Assembly (NCBI GenBank): GCA_019873685.1
Contig: JAIOAT010000025.1
Location: 1 to 46,501 of the forward strand
Direction: 5' to 3'
From: Chloroflexota bacterium
Lineage (GTDB): Bacteria > Chloroflexota > Anaerolineae > Aggregatilineales > Ch27
Length of the DNA: 46,501 bases
A program made the position numbers and the translations under genes. Numbering within the stretch: position 1 is the first letter of the stretch; the number at the start of each line of letters is the position of its first letter. Below, piece after piece: positions 8,143 through 17,600 of this stretch. The notes under the pieces were generated by a model. That model was not told the origin of the DNA and searched no databases. It saw only the letters and a list, made by a program, of their open reading frames with translations.

Positions 8143-9291
8143 ATGAGATCCACAACCTGCTTGCGACTGTTGCTGGGCAGTGTGCTGCTGGCTACCGGGC
8201 TGATCGGCGGTTACCTGCTGGGCACAGCGGGAACCCCTCCGCCCGTCGTCACCGCTCAGGCCGCTGCCACCCCCCTGCCCACGCTTGATCCCAGCCTGCT
8301 GGCGCTGGTTGACGCCCAGGAAGCGGTCACCGGCGCAATTTACGAAATGGCCAGTCCTTCTGTGGTGCACATCACCAGCCGCAGCCGGGTCATGGACTTC
8401 TGGCGCGGCATTGTGCCCCAGGAAGGCACCGGCTCCGGCTTCGTCTATGACACCCAGGGACACATCGTCACCAACTGGCACGTGGTCGAAGGGGCTGAGG
8501 AAGTTGAGGTCCTGCTGGCCGACGGCACATCGCTGCCGGCGACACTGGTCGGTGCGGACGCATATTATGATCTGGCGGTGATCAGCGTCGATGCGGCGGC
8601 GGTCAACGCTGCGCCGCTGCCCCTGGCGACGGACGCCGTCCTGCGCGTTGGTCAGACCGTGCTGGCCATCGGCAACCCGTTCGGCCTGGATCAGACGCTT
8701 ACCACCGGTGTGATCAGTGCGCTGGGCCGCACCATCGAATCGGCGTCAGGGCTGCTGGTAGGCAACGTGATTCAGACAGATGCCGCCATCAATCCGGGCA
8801 ATTCTGGCGGCCCGCTGCTCAACACACGCGGCCAGGTGATCGGGATCAATACCAGCATCCAATCACCCTCCGGCGGCTCAGTGGGCATCGGTTTTGCCGT
8901 ACCGATCGAGATCATCAGCCGCGTCGTCCCGGCCCTGATCGCGCAGGGGCGCTACCCGCACCCCTCGCTGGGTCTGACGGCGGTCGAACTGGGCTATGAG
9001 GTGCGCCCGGCGGCCAGCGGGCCGCAGCATGGCCTGCTGATCGTCCAGATCGAGCGCGGCGGTAGCGCAGACCAGGCCGGGTTGCAGGCCGCCGCCATCG
9101 AGCGCAGTTACCGGGGCACGATCTTCCGCGGTGGTGACACGATCACGGCCATCAACGGCCAGCCGATCCGCTCCCGCGACGAACTGACGCTCTACCTGGA
9201 AAGCAATACCCGCCCCGGCGACAAAGTCACGGTCACCATCAGTCGCGGCGGTGAAACGCTGGAAGTCCCCCTGGTGGTGGGAGAACGCTAG
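8143..9291 (+). CDS. HtrA/DegP-like serine protease with one PDZ domain
   Basis: A 382-residue S1C protease of the DegP/HtrA family that degrades or handles misfolded envelope proteins. Residues 8-30 are an uncleaved signal anchor (LRLLLGSVLLATGLIGGYLL), placing the protease domain outside the membrane. The catalytic triad is visible: His113 in TNWHVVEG, Asp143 in YYDLAVI and Ser221 in GNSGGPL. The oxyanion-loop context AIGNPFG is normal. A single PDZ domain occupies about 285-380 (GLLIVQIERGGSADQAGL). The ATG at 8143 is preceded by AAAGGAG nine bases upstream; an in-frame codon at 8032 is too far upstream. It converges on the MgtC operon with a shared hairpin between. Confidence 0.93.
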   Translation: MRSTTCLRLLLGSVLLATGLIGGYLLGTAGTPPPVVTAQAAATPLPTLDPSLLALVDAQEAVTGAIYEMASPSVVHITSRSRVMDFWRGIVPQEGTGSGFVYDTQGHIVTNWHVVEGAEEVEVLLADGTSLPATLVGADAYYDLAVISVDAAAVNAAPLPLATDAVLRVGQTVLAIGNPFGLDQTLTTGVISALGRTIESASGLLVGNVIQTDAAINPGNSGGPLLNTRGQVIGINTSIQSPSGGSVGIGFAVPIEIISRVVPALIAQGRYPHPSLGLTAVELGYEVRPAASGPQHGLLIVQIERGGSADQAGLQAAAIERSYRGTIFRGGDTITAINGQPIRSRDELTLYLESNTRPGDKVTVTISRGGETLEVPLVVGER

Positions 9292-9360
9292 ACTGACAGA
9301 CACAGGAGAATCGCCGGGTGCGCTGGCGTGCTGCCAGCGGATTCACGGATGACCGGTTCT

Positions 9361-9399
9361 GGCGGATGGCAACAGGATACTGACCGGTTGCCGTCCGCC
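9361..9399. terminator. Convergent hairpin between HtrA and MgtC genes
   Basis: GGCGGATGGCAAC and GTTGCCGTCCGCC form a 13-base-pair stem with one wobble pair and a 13-base loop. It starts immediately after the minus-strand MgtC stop and 70 bases after the HtrA stop, so it could serve both genes. Neither side has a clear U-tract. A smaller hairpin (CGCTGGC/GCCAGCG, 9321-9339) lies nearer the HtrA stop. Confidence 0.5.
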
Positions 9400-9401
9400 C
9401 G

Positions 9402-9881
9402 TTATTGCTGCTCCCGGTTGGGAGCCGGTGGACGTCCCTGAGCAGGCGTGCCGGGCCGGTAGTAGCGCTGATCGTCCTTGGTCTGGAAGCGGCGCAGCAC
9501 GGCCAGCACCGTCCAGATGATCAGCGTAGCCAGGATCGCCAGGAACCAGAAGCCTGACCCGACCGCCATGCCCACTGCCGCCACCGCCCAGATGCTGGCC
9601 GCTGTTGTCAGGTCAAAGACATCGCGCTTGTGCTGGATGATCGTCCCCGCGCCCAGAAAGCCGACGCCCGTCACGATGTTGGCCGCCACGCGGCTTGAAT
9701 CGTCGCCGGGGAAAGCGTGCATGGAAAGCACGGTGAACAGGCAGGCGCCAATGCCAACCAGCATATGGGTGCGCATCCCGGCGGGGCGGTGACGCCGTTC
9801 CCGATCCAGGCCGATCAACATGCTCAGAATCCCGGCCAGCACCAGTTCCGCGCCTGCCTGCAACTGCAGGATGATGTCCAT
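9402..9881 (-). CDS. MgtC/SapB family membrane protein
   Basis: A 159-residue protein with four or five hydrophobic helices covering the N-terminal 125 residues. Family signatures are present: GIDRER-like IGLDRERRHRPAGMRTHMLV, GACLFTVLS, and GVGFLGAGTIIQ followed by LTTAASIWAVAAVGMAVGSG. MgtC proteins are inner-membrane proteins linked to magnesium stress and, in some species, regulation of the F-type ATPase. The short form here lacks the C-terminal regulatory domain of MgtC from Salmonella and resembles SapB/YhiD types. GGAGG lies ten bases upstream of the ATG. It follows the polytopic membrane gene by six bases and is the last gene of that operon. Confidence 0.9.
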   Translation of the reverse strand: MDIILQLQAGAELVLAGILSMLIGLDRERRHRPAGMRTHMLVGIGACLFTVLSMHAFPGDDSSRVAANIVTGVGFLGAGTIIQHKRDVFDLTTAASIWAVAAVGMAVGSGFWFLAILATLIIWTVLAVLRRFQTKDDQRYYRPGTPAQGRPPAPNREQQ

Positions 9882-9887
9882 TGGTGT

Positions 9888-10889
9888 CTACCCTCCTTCG
9901 CGGAACAGACGGGTGAAAACGCGCAGTCCCAGCGCCACTGACAGCGCAGGCAACCACAGAATCCCGAAGAGCGTCAACCCGGTCGTCAGCGCACGCAGGG
10001 GCAGGCCATCCAGCCCGGCGCCCGGCAGCGCATACCCCAGCCCGCCCGCCGCCAGCCAGATCGTCACTGCGAGCGCCAGTACCCGCCCGCCGCCCCCCTG
10101 GGCCGGGAAAGCGCGCTCCACAAAGGGAACCCGCCTTTCCCGCCGCAACATGAAAAGCAGCACAAGCAGGTAACCCGCCAGGCCGCCCAGAATCGCCGCC
10201 TCAGCAATGCCCATCTCCGCCAGACCAGCAGCCCGCCAGAAGGCCGCCAGCAACCCCGCGCTTACCAGCAGCCACTCCCAGGGGTGCAGGCGATAATCCA
10301 CTGGCCGTACATCCAGTTGCCTGACCAGCCAGGCCAACCCGCCCAGGACGATCAGCCCGCCGCCAGCTGCTGCAGCCGCCAGCGGAAAGGCGGGCGCAGG
10401 AAAGCCCCCGGCGGGTAGCTGCGGCGACCAGCGCACCCACACCCCCCAGGCTAGCCCGCCCGCCGCGAGAATCACAGCGCGCCGGGTCGTCCAGCCGCCG
10501 CGCAATTGCCAGTACAGGAAGGCCAGCCCCAGCATCCCACTGCCCAGGGTGTGCAGCCCCAGCGGGCGCGTCACCAGGCTGAAGGGCAGACTCTGGAACG
10601 CCGTTGCGCTCACCAGCGCGCCCTGCAGCAGGCCGTACAGTCCGGCTACCGCCAGCCACCCGAACAACTCCCCGACCCGGAAACGCGCCAGCAGGTCGAC
10701 CACCAGCGCCCCCAGCAGCAGGTAGAGCGCCGCCAGAGTCGCCCATGTCCCGGAGTCTACAGCCGCCAGATCACGGCTCAGCCACACCAGTTCGGAGAAC
10801 ACCAGCAGCGTCAACCCGACCAGCAGGCGCATTCCCCAGGCGGCCAACCATGCCTTCACACCCGATTCCCGTCCGTTCCCGTCCGTCAT
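9888..10889 (-). CDS. Polytopic membrane protein of unknown function
   Basis: A 333-residue protein made almost entirely of hydrophobic segments, about nine to ten predicted transmembrane helices, rich in Leu, Ala, Gly and Trp. I recognise no family. The N-terminus (MTDGNGRESGVKAW) is short and hydrophilic. A cytoplasmic or external basic loop (LRRERRVPFVERAF) lies near residues 250-265. The ATG overlaps the stop of the preceding methyltransferase gene by four bases (ATGA), with AGGAGG just upstream, indicating translational coupling. MgtC follows six bases downstream. The operon context suggests an envelope or transport role, but nothing more specific can be supported. Confidence 0.75.
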   Translation of the reverse strand: MTDGNGRESGVKAWLAAWGMRLLVGLTLLVFSELVWLSRDLAAVDSGTWATLAALYLLLGALVVDLLARFRVGELFGWLAVAGLYGLLQGALVSATAFQSLPFSLVTRPLGLHTLGSGMLGLAFLYWQLRGGWTTRRAVILAAGGLAWGVWVRWSPQLPAGGFPAPAFPLAAAAAGGGLIVLGGLAWLVRQLDVRPVDYRLHPWEWLLVSAGLLAAFWRAAGLAEMGIAEAAILGGLAGYLLVLLFMLRRERRVPFVERAFPAQGGGGRVLALAVTIWLAAGGLGYALPGAGLDGLPLRALTTGLTLFGILWLPALSVALGLRVFTRLFREGG

Positions 10890-11488
10890 GATCCTCCTGA
10901 GCGCGCTACATTCCCCGGTCGCCGCCCTACAAAACGCGATAGATCGCCGACCTCGTCGTTATGCCACACTTCCCAGCCGGGGAAGAAACCCGCCAGTTCC
11001 CCCGGTTCCAGCAGGTAGGCGCGGTTCATCTCCGCCCGCGACTCCAGCCGGCGGACATTATAGGTCTGGTAGATGACCAGCCCGCCCGGCCTGACCGCCA
11101 TCCGCAAGGCAGGGAATAGCGCCCGGTTCAGGTAGCGAAAGCAACAAATCAGGTCAGCCGACCCCGGCGGCAGGCAGGCCGCCACTGCTGCGGCATCCTC
11201 CAGATCGACCACGACAAAGTCCACCCCGCTCAGGCCGCGCCGGAGCATCTCCGCCCGCCCACGCGCCAGCGCCACGGCGCTGATGTCCAGCGCCCGCACC
11301 CGGTAACCCCGGGCGGCCAGCCAGAGCGCATTCTGGCCCAGGCCTGCCGCCACATCCAGCGCCACGGGAGCGCTGCCTTCCGCCAGCGGAGGCGCATAGG
11401 CCACCAGCAGCGCATCCGGCGGCGGGTACGCCCGCCCCGCCCGCTGGCCGTACACACTATCCCAGTGCGTGCGATCGTTCTCGGCCAT
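10886..11488 (-). CDS. Class I SAM-dependent methyltransferase (TehB-like)
   Basis: A 200-residue Rossmann-fold methyltransferase. It opens with THWDSVYGQRAG, typical of TehB/UbiE-like small methyltransferases. Motif I is ALDVAAGLGQNALWLA (about 44-59), followed by VRALDIS (motif II acidic residue) and FVVVDLED (motif III). The family methylates small molecules or toxic oxyanions such as tellurite; the substrate here is unknown. The ATG at 11488 is preferred, with GGAG five bases upstream; an in-frame GTG lies 15 bases earlier. It overlaps the downstream membrane gene by four bases. Confidence 0.82.
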   Translation of the reverse strand: MAENDRTHWDSVYGQRAGRAYPPPDALLVAYAPPLAEGSAPVALDVAAGLGQNALWLAARGYRVRALDISAVALARGRAEMLRRGLSGVDFVVVDLEDAAAVAACLPPGSADLICCFRYLNRALFPALRMAVRPGGLVIYQTYNVRRLESRAEMNRAYLLEPGELAGFFPGWEVWHNDEVGDLSRFVGRRPGNVARSGGS

Positions 11489-11515
11489 CGCTGCTCCAAC
11501 CACCCGTCGGCAAGT

Positions 11516-12337
11516 TCAGCGCCGCCCGGCATAAACCGGCAGATAATCCAGAGCATCCGGCACACGGGCCAGCGCTTCATCATCTCCCGGCAGGCGCAGG
11601 CCGCCCGGACGATGCTGGCGCGCCCGCGCGACCTGATACGCCGCCAGCAGATCGCGCTCATCCGGCAAGCGCCAATCCTGCGGGACGCACAGGCAAGCCA
11701 TCACCGCCTGCAAGCGTCGCCCTGCCGCGCTACCCCAGGCCGGGCCGGCCGGCAGCAGGGCCATCGCCCCGGCCCGGATTGCCGGGTCGGAACCGCCCAG
11801 CTTGCCGAGGAGCGTCCGGGTCAGGCGATCGGTCAGCCGGCGCGCCTGCTCCGGGTCTACCGAGCGGGCCAGCGCCTGCACCTCGGCGGGCAACGGCAAC
11901 CCCGGCTCCGGTGGCGCACCCGCTGCCTCCAGCGGGCCGTTCAGCGCACGCGCCAGCGCTTCCGCCGGGCAGTCAGGCCGCCGCCACCGCTCCAGCGCCG
12001 CCCCCGAATCATCCGCCCCCTCCGCGCTCCAGACGGTCACGCCACCGGTTTCGCCCTCCAGCCAGGCATGGAGCAGCGGGCTGCCCAGCGTTGCCGCCAG
12101 CAGCGGCAATGCCTGGCGATCCGGCTGGCCCAGCACGCGCGTCCAGCCCTGGCGGGCCGGGGCCACGAAGTGCCGCACCCGTGCCACCCAGCCGATCGCC
12201 AGTCCTGACCCGCCGGGAAAGGGATCATAGCGCTGATAGCCACAGGCCAGGAGCGCATCCTCCAGCGCGCACGCCACATCCTGCGCCTGTCTTTCGCCGG
12301 TAGGGATATACAGGCTGTGCCAGCTCTCAGCGCTCAT
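11516..12337 (-). CDS. Conserved-looking hypothetical protein
   Basis: A 273-residue protein I cannot assign. It begins SAESWHSLYIPTGERQAQDVACALEDALLACGYQ in outline and then has an alternating alpha/beta pattern (segments GLAIGWVARVRHFVAP, WTRVLGQPD, PLLHAWLEGETGGVTVW). The C-terminal third is helical (PAIRAGAMALLPAGPAW). There is no signal peptide or membrane segment. The start could be ATG 12337 or the adjoining GTG 12340; GGAAAGG lies upstream. It is the first gene of the operon with the methyltransferase (27-base gap), the polytopic membrane protein and MgtC, so it may share their unknown role. Confidence 0.7.
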   Translation of the reverse strand: MSAESWHSLYIPTGERQAQDVACALEDALLACGYQRYDPFPGGSGLAIGWVARVRHFVAPARQGWTRVLGQPDRQALPLLAATLGSPLLHAWLEGETGGVTVWSAEGADDSGAALERWRRPDCPAEALARALNGPLEAAGAPPEPGLPLPAEVQALARSVDPEQARRLTDRLTRTLLGKLGGSDPAIRAGAMALLPAGPAWGSAAGRRLQAVMACLCVPQDWRLPDERDLLAAYQVARARQHRPGGLRLPGDDEALARVPDALDYLPVYAGRR

Positions 12338-12437
12338 CACCAGAGCCTTTCCAACACGGGCGTGCCTTCAAGTGTAACAGAACAGGCGCTTTCAGTCAGG
12401 CCAGACATCGCGACGTAGACGGACCGACGGATAACAA

Positions 12438-12468
12438 CAGCCGGGGCGGTTCAGGGCCGCCCCGGCTG
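12438..12468 (-). terminator. Intrinsic terminator of the TIR-FGE gene
   Basis: CAGCCGGGGCGG pairs with CCGCCCCGGCTG in a perfect 12-base-pair stem with a seven-base loop, followed on the minus strand by TTGTTAT. It lies 25 bases after the stop of the TIR-FGE gene and marks the end of the TIR cluster. Confidence 0.7.
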
Positions 12469-12493
12469 CGATCTAACGGGAACGCCGATCGGT

Positions 12494-14443
12494 TCAGCGC
12501 AATAGCACCACGCGGAACCCGATCGAGGAGAAGTACAGGCGCGGATTCAGGTAGTACTGGAACACGATGCTGGCCCGTTCCGCTGGCCCGATAAACGAGC
12601 CGCCATGCACGGCCCGCTCCTGGGCGCTGGTGATCTCCGGCACATCGCTGTCATCGCCTTTGGGGTTGCGGCACCACTCCCAGACATTGCCAGCCATATC
12701 GAACACGCCGAACGGGCTGGCTCCGTTCGGGTAGCGCGTGACCGGCGTGGTCATCTTCAACCGGCTGTGACTGGTATTGCAGCGGTCTTCATCGAACTTG
12801 TTGCCCCAGGGATAGGTGCGGCTGTCACTGCCTCGGGCGGCGCGCACCCACTGGCGCACGGTAGGCAGCGTCACCGTCGCGCCAAGCTTGCTGCCCAGCC
12901 AGCCGCAGAAGGCCATAGCGTCAAACCAGTTGACCATCTCCCGCGGGCGCTCATCGCCCTTGAACTTGGAGCTGCGCGAGGTCGGGTTCTCCGCCCGCCA
13001 TTGCCGGGCGTGCGGTGAAAACGCCCACCACTGCTCGTTAGCGTAGCCATCGGGAGCGTCCAGGAAGGCCTGGTACTGCTCGTTGGTGACCAAGTACTTG
13101 CTGATGTAGAAACGGTCAACCACGACCTCAGGCGCCATTCCATCCTGGCTATTGTTCCCCAGCAGCACCGGCCCCGTGGGGATTTCGCACCATTGCAGCA
13201 AACGCAGACGGAAGGGCGGGGATGTGCGGGGAGTCGGGCGAGGCGGCGTCACTGGCCCCGCCGGGTCATTGGTGCGCGGCTGTGGCGTAGCTACTGCGGA
13301 AGGAGGCCGCGGCGGCGCTACCGTTGGCAGCGATTGCGCCAGCGACGTGCTGCTGCGCCCGCCTGTCGCCGTCGGCGCGCTGCCGTATCCCGGCGAGGGA
13401 GCAGTTGTCCCGGTCGGCGTTCGCGGTGAGGCTGGCGCCGCTCCCGTCTGCCGGTTCACGGCAGCAGGAGCCTGTTGTACGCTCCCCGCCGGCCGGTTCA
13501 CGGCAGCCGGAGCCTGCCCTGTTGAGGCCGTCACCGGCGTGGCGGGCTGAGGTGTGGGTCGGACTGCAGGCTGAGGAGTTTGCGGCGCAGGCCGGGAGGA
13601 CGTCTGGGGAACCGCGGGCGCGGCGGCAGGCGTGGGAGCGTTGATGCCCATCGCTTGCGCCGGCTGCCGGGCCTGAGCCTGTATCTCCGCGCAGATATCC
13701 GCGATGCCGTCCGGATCGTGGTTGGGAAACTCCTGCTGGAAGGCGCGGAACGCCTGGCAGCCCAGCCGGCGGGTCCGGCTAAACTTCATCAGCTCGGCAA
13801 TCTGCCGGTATTCGCGCTCGGCCTCGCGCTGGAGCGATTGCTGCTCCAGTCCGATCAGCGCCTCCCGCAGCAGGACGTCCAGATCGATGAATTTGGACTT
13901 GAAGTTGTTCTCTTTGGCCTGCTTGAGCAGGAAGACCGCCCGGTCGAACTGGCCCTTTTCCATGGCTTCGGCGGCGGCAAAGATCACCTGCGCCTGCTCT
14001 GGCGCGGGCGGCTTGAGCGCCTCCGATGAGATCCGGCCCGGCTGGCGGACGGGCTGGCTGCGCATCTGCCGCTCGGCCAGATGGATGGAGTTGAGCAGCA
14101 TGCGCACACCTTCCGGTGTGATCCCGTGACTGAGGTCAACGTGCTGGATGTTAGCCAGTTCGTCCGGCAGGGAAACCTGCTCGTGGATCAGCACAGGGAT
14201 GATCGCGCGGCCCATACTGACGGCCAGTTCGTACTCCCGGCGGCAGTATTCCGAGGCGAGCGAATCGGGCGACAGCAGGTAGACGAAGCCCTCGCACCAT
14301 TCCAGGCGGCGGAGGATTTCCTTCCACCAGTTCTGGCCAGCATACAGCCGGTGGTCAAGCCACGTCTCGTGCACGTCAAGCAAATCGACGATCTTGAGAC
14401 AATACAGTCGATCGACTCTGGCATAGCTGATAAATAGACGCAT
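12494..14443 (-). CDS. TIR domain protein with C-terminal FGE-sulfatase (lectin-like) domain
   Basis: A 649-residue soluble protein. Residues 1-125 are a TIR domain: LFISYARVD, LSPDSLASEYCRREYELAV with Glu70 at the usual NADase glutamate position, then IIPVLI. Residues 145-255 are TPR-like helices. Residues 256-410 are a Pro/Thr/Ala linker with an internal duplication. Residues 415-649 are an FGE-sulfatase fold: IPTGPVLLGN, YLVTNEQYQAF, FCGWLGSKLGA, LPTVRQWVRAARG, PWGN, GNVWEWC, HGGSF and IGFRVV. The two catalytic cysteines that FGE enzymes carry in the last segment are absent, so this part is probably a binding module rather than an enzyme. The ribosome-binding site is weak (GCAGG). It follows the TIR-NACHT-HEAT gene by 163 bases. 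Confidence 0.9.
   Translation of the reverse strand: MRLFISYARVDRLYCLKIVDLLDVHETWLDHRLYAGQNWWKEILRRLEWCEGFVYLLSPDSLASEYCRREYELAVSMGRAIIPVLIHEQVSLPDELANIQHVDLSHGITPEGVRMLLNSIHLAERQMRSQPVRQPGRISSEALKPPAPEQAQVIFAAAEAMEKGQFDRAVFLLKQAKENNFKSKFIDLDVLLREALIGLEQQSLQREAEREYRQIAELMKFSRTRRLGCQAFRAFQQEFPNHDPDGIADICAEIQAQARQPAQAMGINAPTPAAAPAVPQTSSRPAPQTPQPAVRPTPQPATPVTASTGQAPAAVNRPAGSVQQAPAAVNRQTGAAPASPRTPTGTTAPSPGYGSAPTATGGRSSTSLAQSLPTVAPPRPPSAVATPQPRTNDPAGPVTPPRPTPRTSPPFRLRLLQWCEIPTGPVLLGNNSQDGMAPEVVVDRFYISKYLVTNEQYQAFLDAPDGYANEQWWAFSPHARQWRAENPTSRSSKFKGDERPREMVNWFDAMAFCGWLGSKLGATVTLPTVRQWVRAARGSDSRTYPWGNKFDEDRCNTSHSRLKMTTPVTRYPNGASPFGVFDMAGNVWEWCRNPKGDDSDVPEITSAQERAVHGGSFIGPAERASIVFQYYLNPRLYFSSIGFRVVLLR
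13451..13516. repeat. Two-copy direct repeat in the TIR-FGE linker
   Basis: A 24-base unit at 13451-13474 recurs at 13493-13516 with one mismatch, a period of 42 bases or 14 codons. It encodes the duplicated APAAVNR segment in the Pro/Ala/Thr-rich linker. It keeps the reading frame, so copy number could vary without breaking the protein. Confidence 0.8.
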
Positions 14444-14606
14444 GTGAGACCTGCTTGCTATGAAAACCCGCGCATGAACTGCTGGACAACACGATTGCTC
14501 ATCAACACTCGCGGGCCGGTCGGATTGTCAGCGCCGCTGCCAGCGCACCCCCCTGCTCATCCCCCTGTGGCGCGCCGCCCGCCTGTCTCCTGCCTGTCGC
14601 TTCCCC

Positions 14607-17600
14607 TCAGACCACACTGCGCGTGGATCGCCACGCTTCCAGCGCCTCCCGCGCCTCAGGCGTATCGAGCGCCTCCAGCGCGCGGGCGGCCACATCACAC
14701 ACGCGCCCGTCGCCCCAGCTGGGGCCGCTGGCATCGGCCAGCGCGGGCGCCAGAATCGAGACCGCCGCCGGGTCGCCCACATCGGCGACGGCTACCGCCG
14801 CGGCCCAGCGGATGTTGACGCTGGGATCAGTGATCGCCCGGCCCAGCGCTTCCAGGGCGGGCGCGTAGCGCAGGCGGCCCAGGGCGTAAATGGCCGCCAT
14901 CCGCACGAACTCCTCCGGATCATCCAGCAGCGGCAGCAACGCTGGCGCCACCCGCTGATCCCCGATCGTGCCCAGAGCCTCCGCCGCCGCCTCCCGCACC
15001 ATCTCCCTGGGATCGTTGAGGGCGCCCACCAGTTCCGGCGCGACTTCCGCGTCGCCCAGCATCATGATCGCCCGGATGGCCGCCACCCGCACCAGCCAGT
15101 GCGGATCCGCCACCAGCGGGACGAGCGCCGGCACAGCGCTTGCTGTGCCAATCGAAGCCAGCGCCTCGGCCACTGCCCAGCGCACCACCCAGTCAGGGTC
15201 CTGCAGGGCGCGGACAAGCTGGCGGATCATAGCGGCGTCCGTGCTGCCCTGGTTGAGCTTGGCGTATTCGCGCAGCGCCTTGGCCGCTTCCTGGCGGGTA
15301 GCCCAGCCATCCTGCTGCAGCTCAGCCAGCAGACCGGCCAGAATGTCGCTGCCGTCGGTTTCCGGCGTCGTTTCGGAAGATGGCGCAGGATGCTCTTCCC
15401 GTTCCGGCAGGGTTTCCAGCAATTCTTCCATCGTCGCTTCGCCGGAAGCCAGCCGATCGATCTGGGCCTGGGTCAGGCGGGCGAACTGTGCCGGGTCCGG
15501 CGCATGGCGCGCCTGCCATTCCAGCACAATCCGGTGCGCCGCAGGTGTGTTGATTGCCCGCAGGGCCTGCGCCGCCAGGTCGCACACCCGCTTATCCGAA
15601 AGCCAGGGCCGCGCGGTATCCTCCAGCAGCCGGGCCAGGTGCGGGATGGCATCCGGGTCGGCAATCGCCCCCAGCACCTCCACTGCCGCGGCGCGCATCT
15701 CCACACTCTCCGCCTCCAGCGCCCCGATCAGACCGGGGATCGCTGGCCGACCAATCTGGCGGAGCATATCCGCCGCCGCATCGCAGACCAGGACTTCCTC
15801 ATCGGCCAGGGCCACCAGGAGCAACTGCAGCGCCTCGCGCGTCTTGAAGGCGCCAAGGGCGCGTACTGCCGCAATGCGCACGTACGGATCTTCGTCATCA
15901 AGCGCCTGCTTCAACAGCGGCAGGGCCACCCGTGCATCGCGGTGGGCCAGCGCCGCCACAGCGTCGCGGCGTTCTTCCCAGCTGGCGCTGGCCAGCCCTT
16001 CGGGCGCCTCTACCGCGCTGCTGGTCATATGCAGCAGTCGATCCTTGGCGCGGGCAGCGGACTTCTGCGAACCATTGCTGCCGTTGGCGCGGGCCGGCAG
16101 GTGATTGCTGCGCAGTTCATGCAGTTCCTCGTCCGGCATCGTGTCATCCAGCCCTTCGATCTGGCGGGCGTAGGCTTCCTCATGTTCCCAATCCGCCACT
16201 GCCTGCAGGGCGCGCGGCTGGCCTGAGCGCTGGAGCATCTGACGGGCCGTCTCGGAGATGGTTTCGGAGCGCCACTGGGACTGACCCTTGTCCCGTAGCC
16301 GTCTGATCAGGTGAGTTATCGTCACATCATCCTCCGCTTCGCCCAGGGCTTCGACGGCCGCGCTGCGTACCTCCACATCCGGATGCCCGGTCGCGTCCAG
16401 CAACGCCTGACGGACCGCCTTATCAGGAGCCGCGCGCAGAGTCGCAATGACCAGTTCGCGCGCCTCCCCATCGCCTTCGCGTATGGCGTCAAGCATGGCC
16501 GGGATCGCTTCGCCGCCCAGCCAGAGCAACGCTTCCGCTGCGGCGCGGCGCACCCCGGCGCTGGCATGCGTCAGCAGACGCGCCAGCCAGGGGATCGCCG
16601 CCTGGTCTTTGATCAGCCCCAGGGCAGTCGCCGCCCGGTTTACCACTTCCTCATCCGTGTCGTAGAGCGCCTCCACCAGCGCGGGAACGGCGGCGCGATC
16701 GGCCAGGCTGCCCAGCGCCCAGGCCGCGTTGGCCCGCACATCCGGCTCGCCATTCCGCAGCAGCGCCACCAACGTGGGCAGCACCGACTCCCCGATCTGG
16801 CGCAGGCCGCTGGCCGCCGCCTCTCGCAGGGAGGGGTTGAAATCCTGCAGCGACTCCACCACTTCCAGTGCCAGCGGCAGGCCCAGTTCCAGCAGGGCAT
16901 CCACTGCTGCCCAGCGAGCATCCCAGGAGCCATCGCGCATCACCGCCAGCAGGAGCGGCAGGCGTTCCTGCAGCATCCGGGGCGGCAACAGGCGCAGGGC
17001 TGCCACGCGCCCGCCGCCAGCAGTCACCGGCGGCGCATTCAGCAGCGTTTCTACCAGGCGGGCATAGGTCTCGTCAGCCAGTTGAACGCCGCTGGCAGCG
17101 CATTCCAGCGCCAGGTAGGGATCGATCGCGGCGATGCGCCCCAGGTAGGTTGCCACATCCGGCAGCAAGCCGGCAGCAATGATTGCCACCGGGTCCAGCG
17201 GCTGCGGGATGCGGTTCTCGCTGGGGTCAAACTGTGGCGGCTGTAGCCAGGCCGCCGGTTCCAGGCTCATCAGGTGCAGCGCAGCGAAATAGTAGCGGAT
17301 CAGGCCGTGGATGAAACGCACACTCCCCTGGCTGAATTCCAGAAAAGCGGCGCTGTTCTCCGGGGCCAGCAGACGCGGGTCGCGCACGTGAGCCTGAACG
17401 TACGCTTCCGGCAGATAAACCGGCATCCCCTCGGCCACAGCAGCATAGGCCAGAGCGGAGAGTCCTGCCTCCATCTCCTGGAAGGTGACAGTCGCCGCCG
17501 CTGAACGCTGCTCCCACAGCTCAACCACATACTGCTCGAGCAGGAATCCCAGGCTGTAGGCGGTGATGTCTTCCGGGAGGATTTCACAGATGTGGGAGAA

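Noticed and set aside
12497..12600. C-terminal end of the FGE domain as the variable region of a diversity-generating retroelement
   Set aside because: The position and the changed Asn sites fit, but the codons are not consistently of the AAC-derived type, and no reverse transcriptase or template repeat exists in the window.
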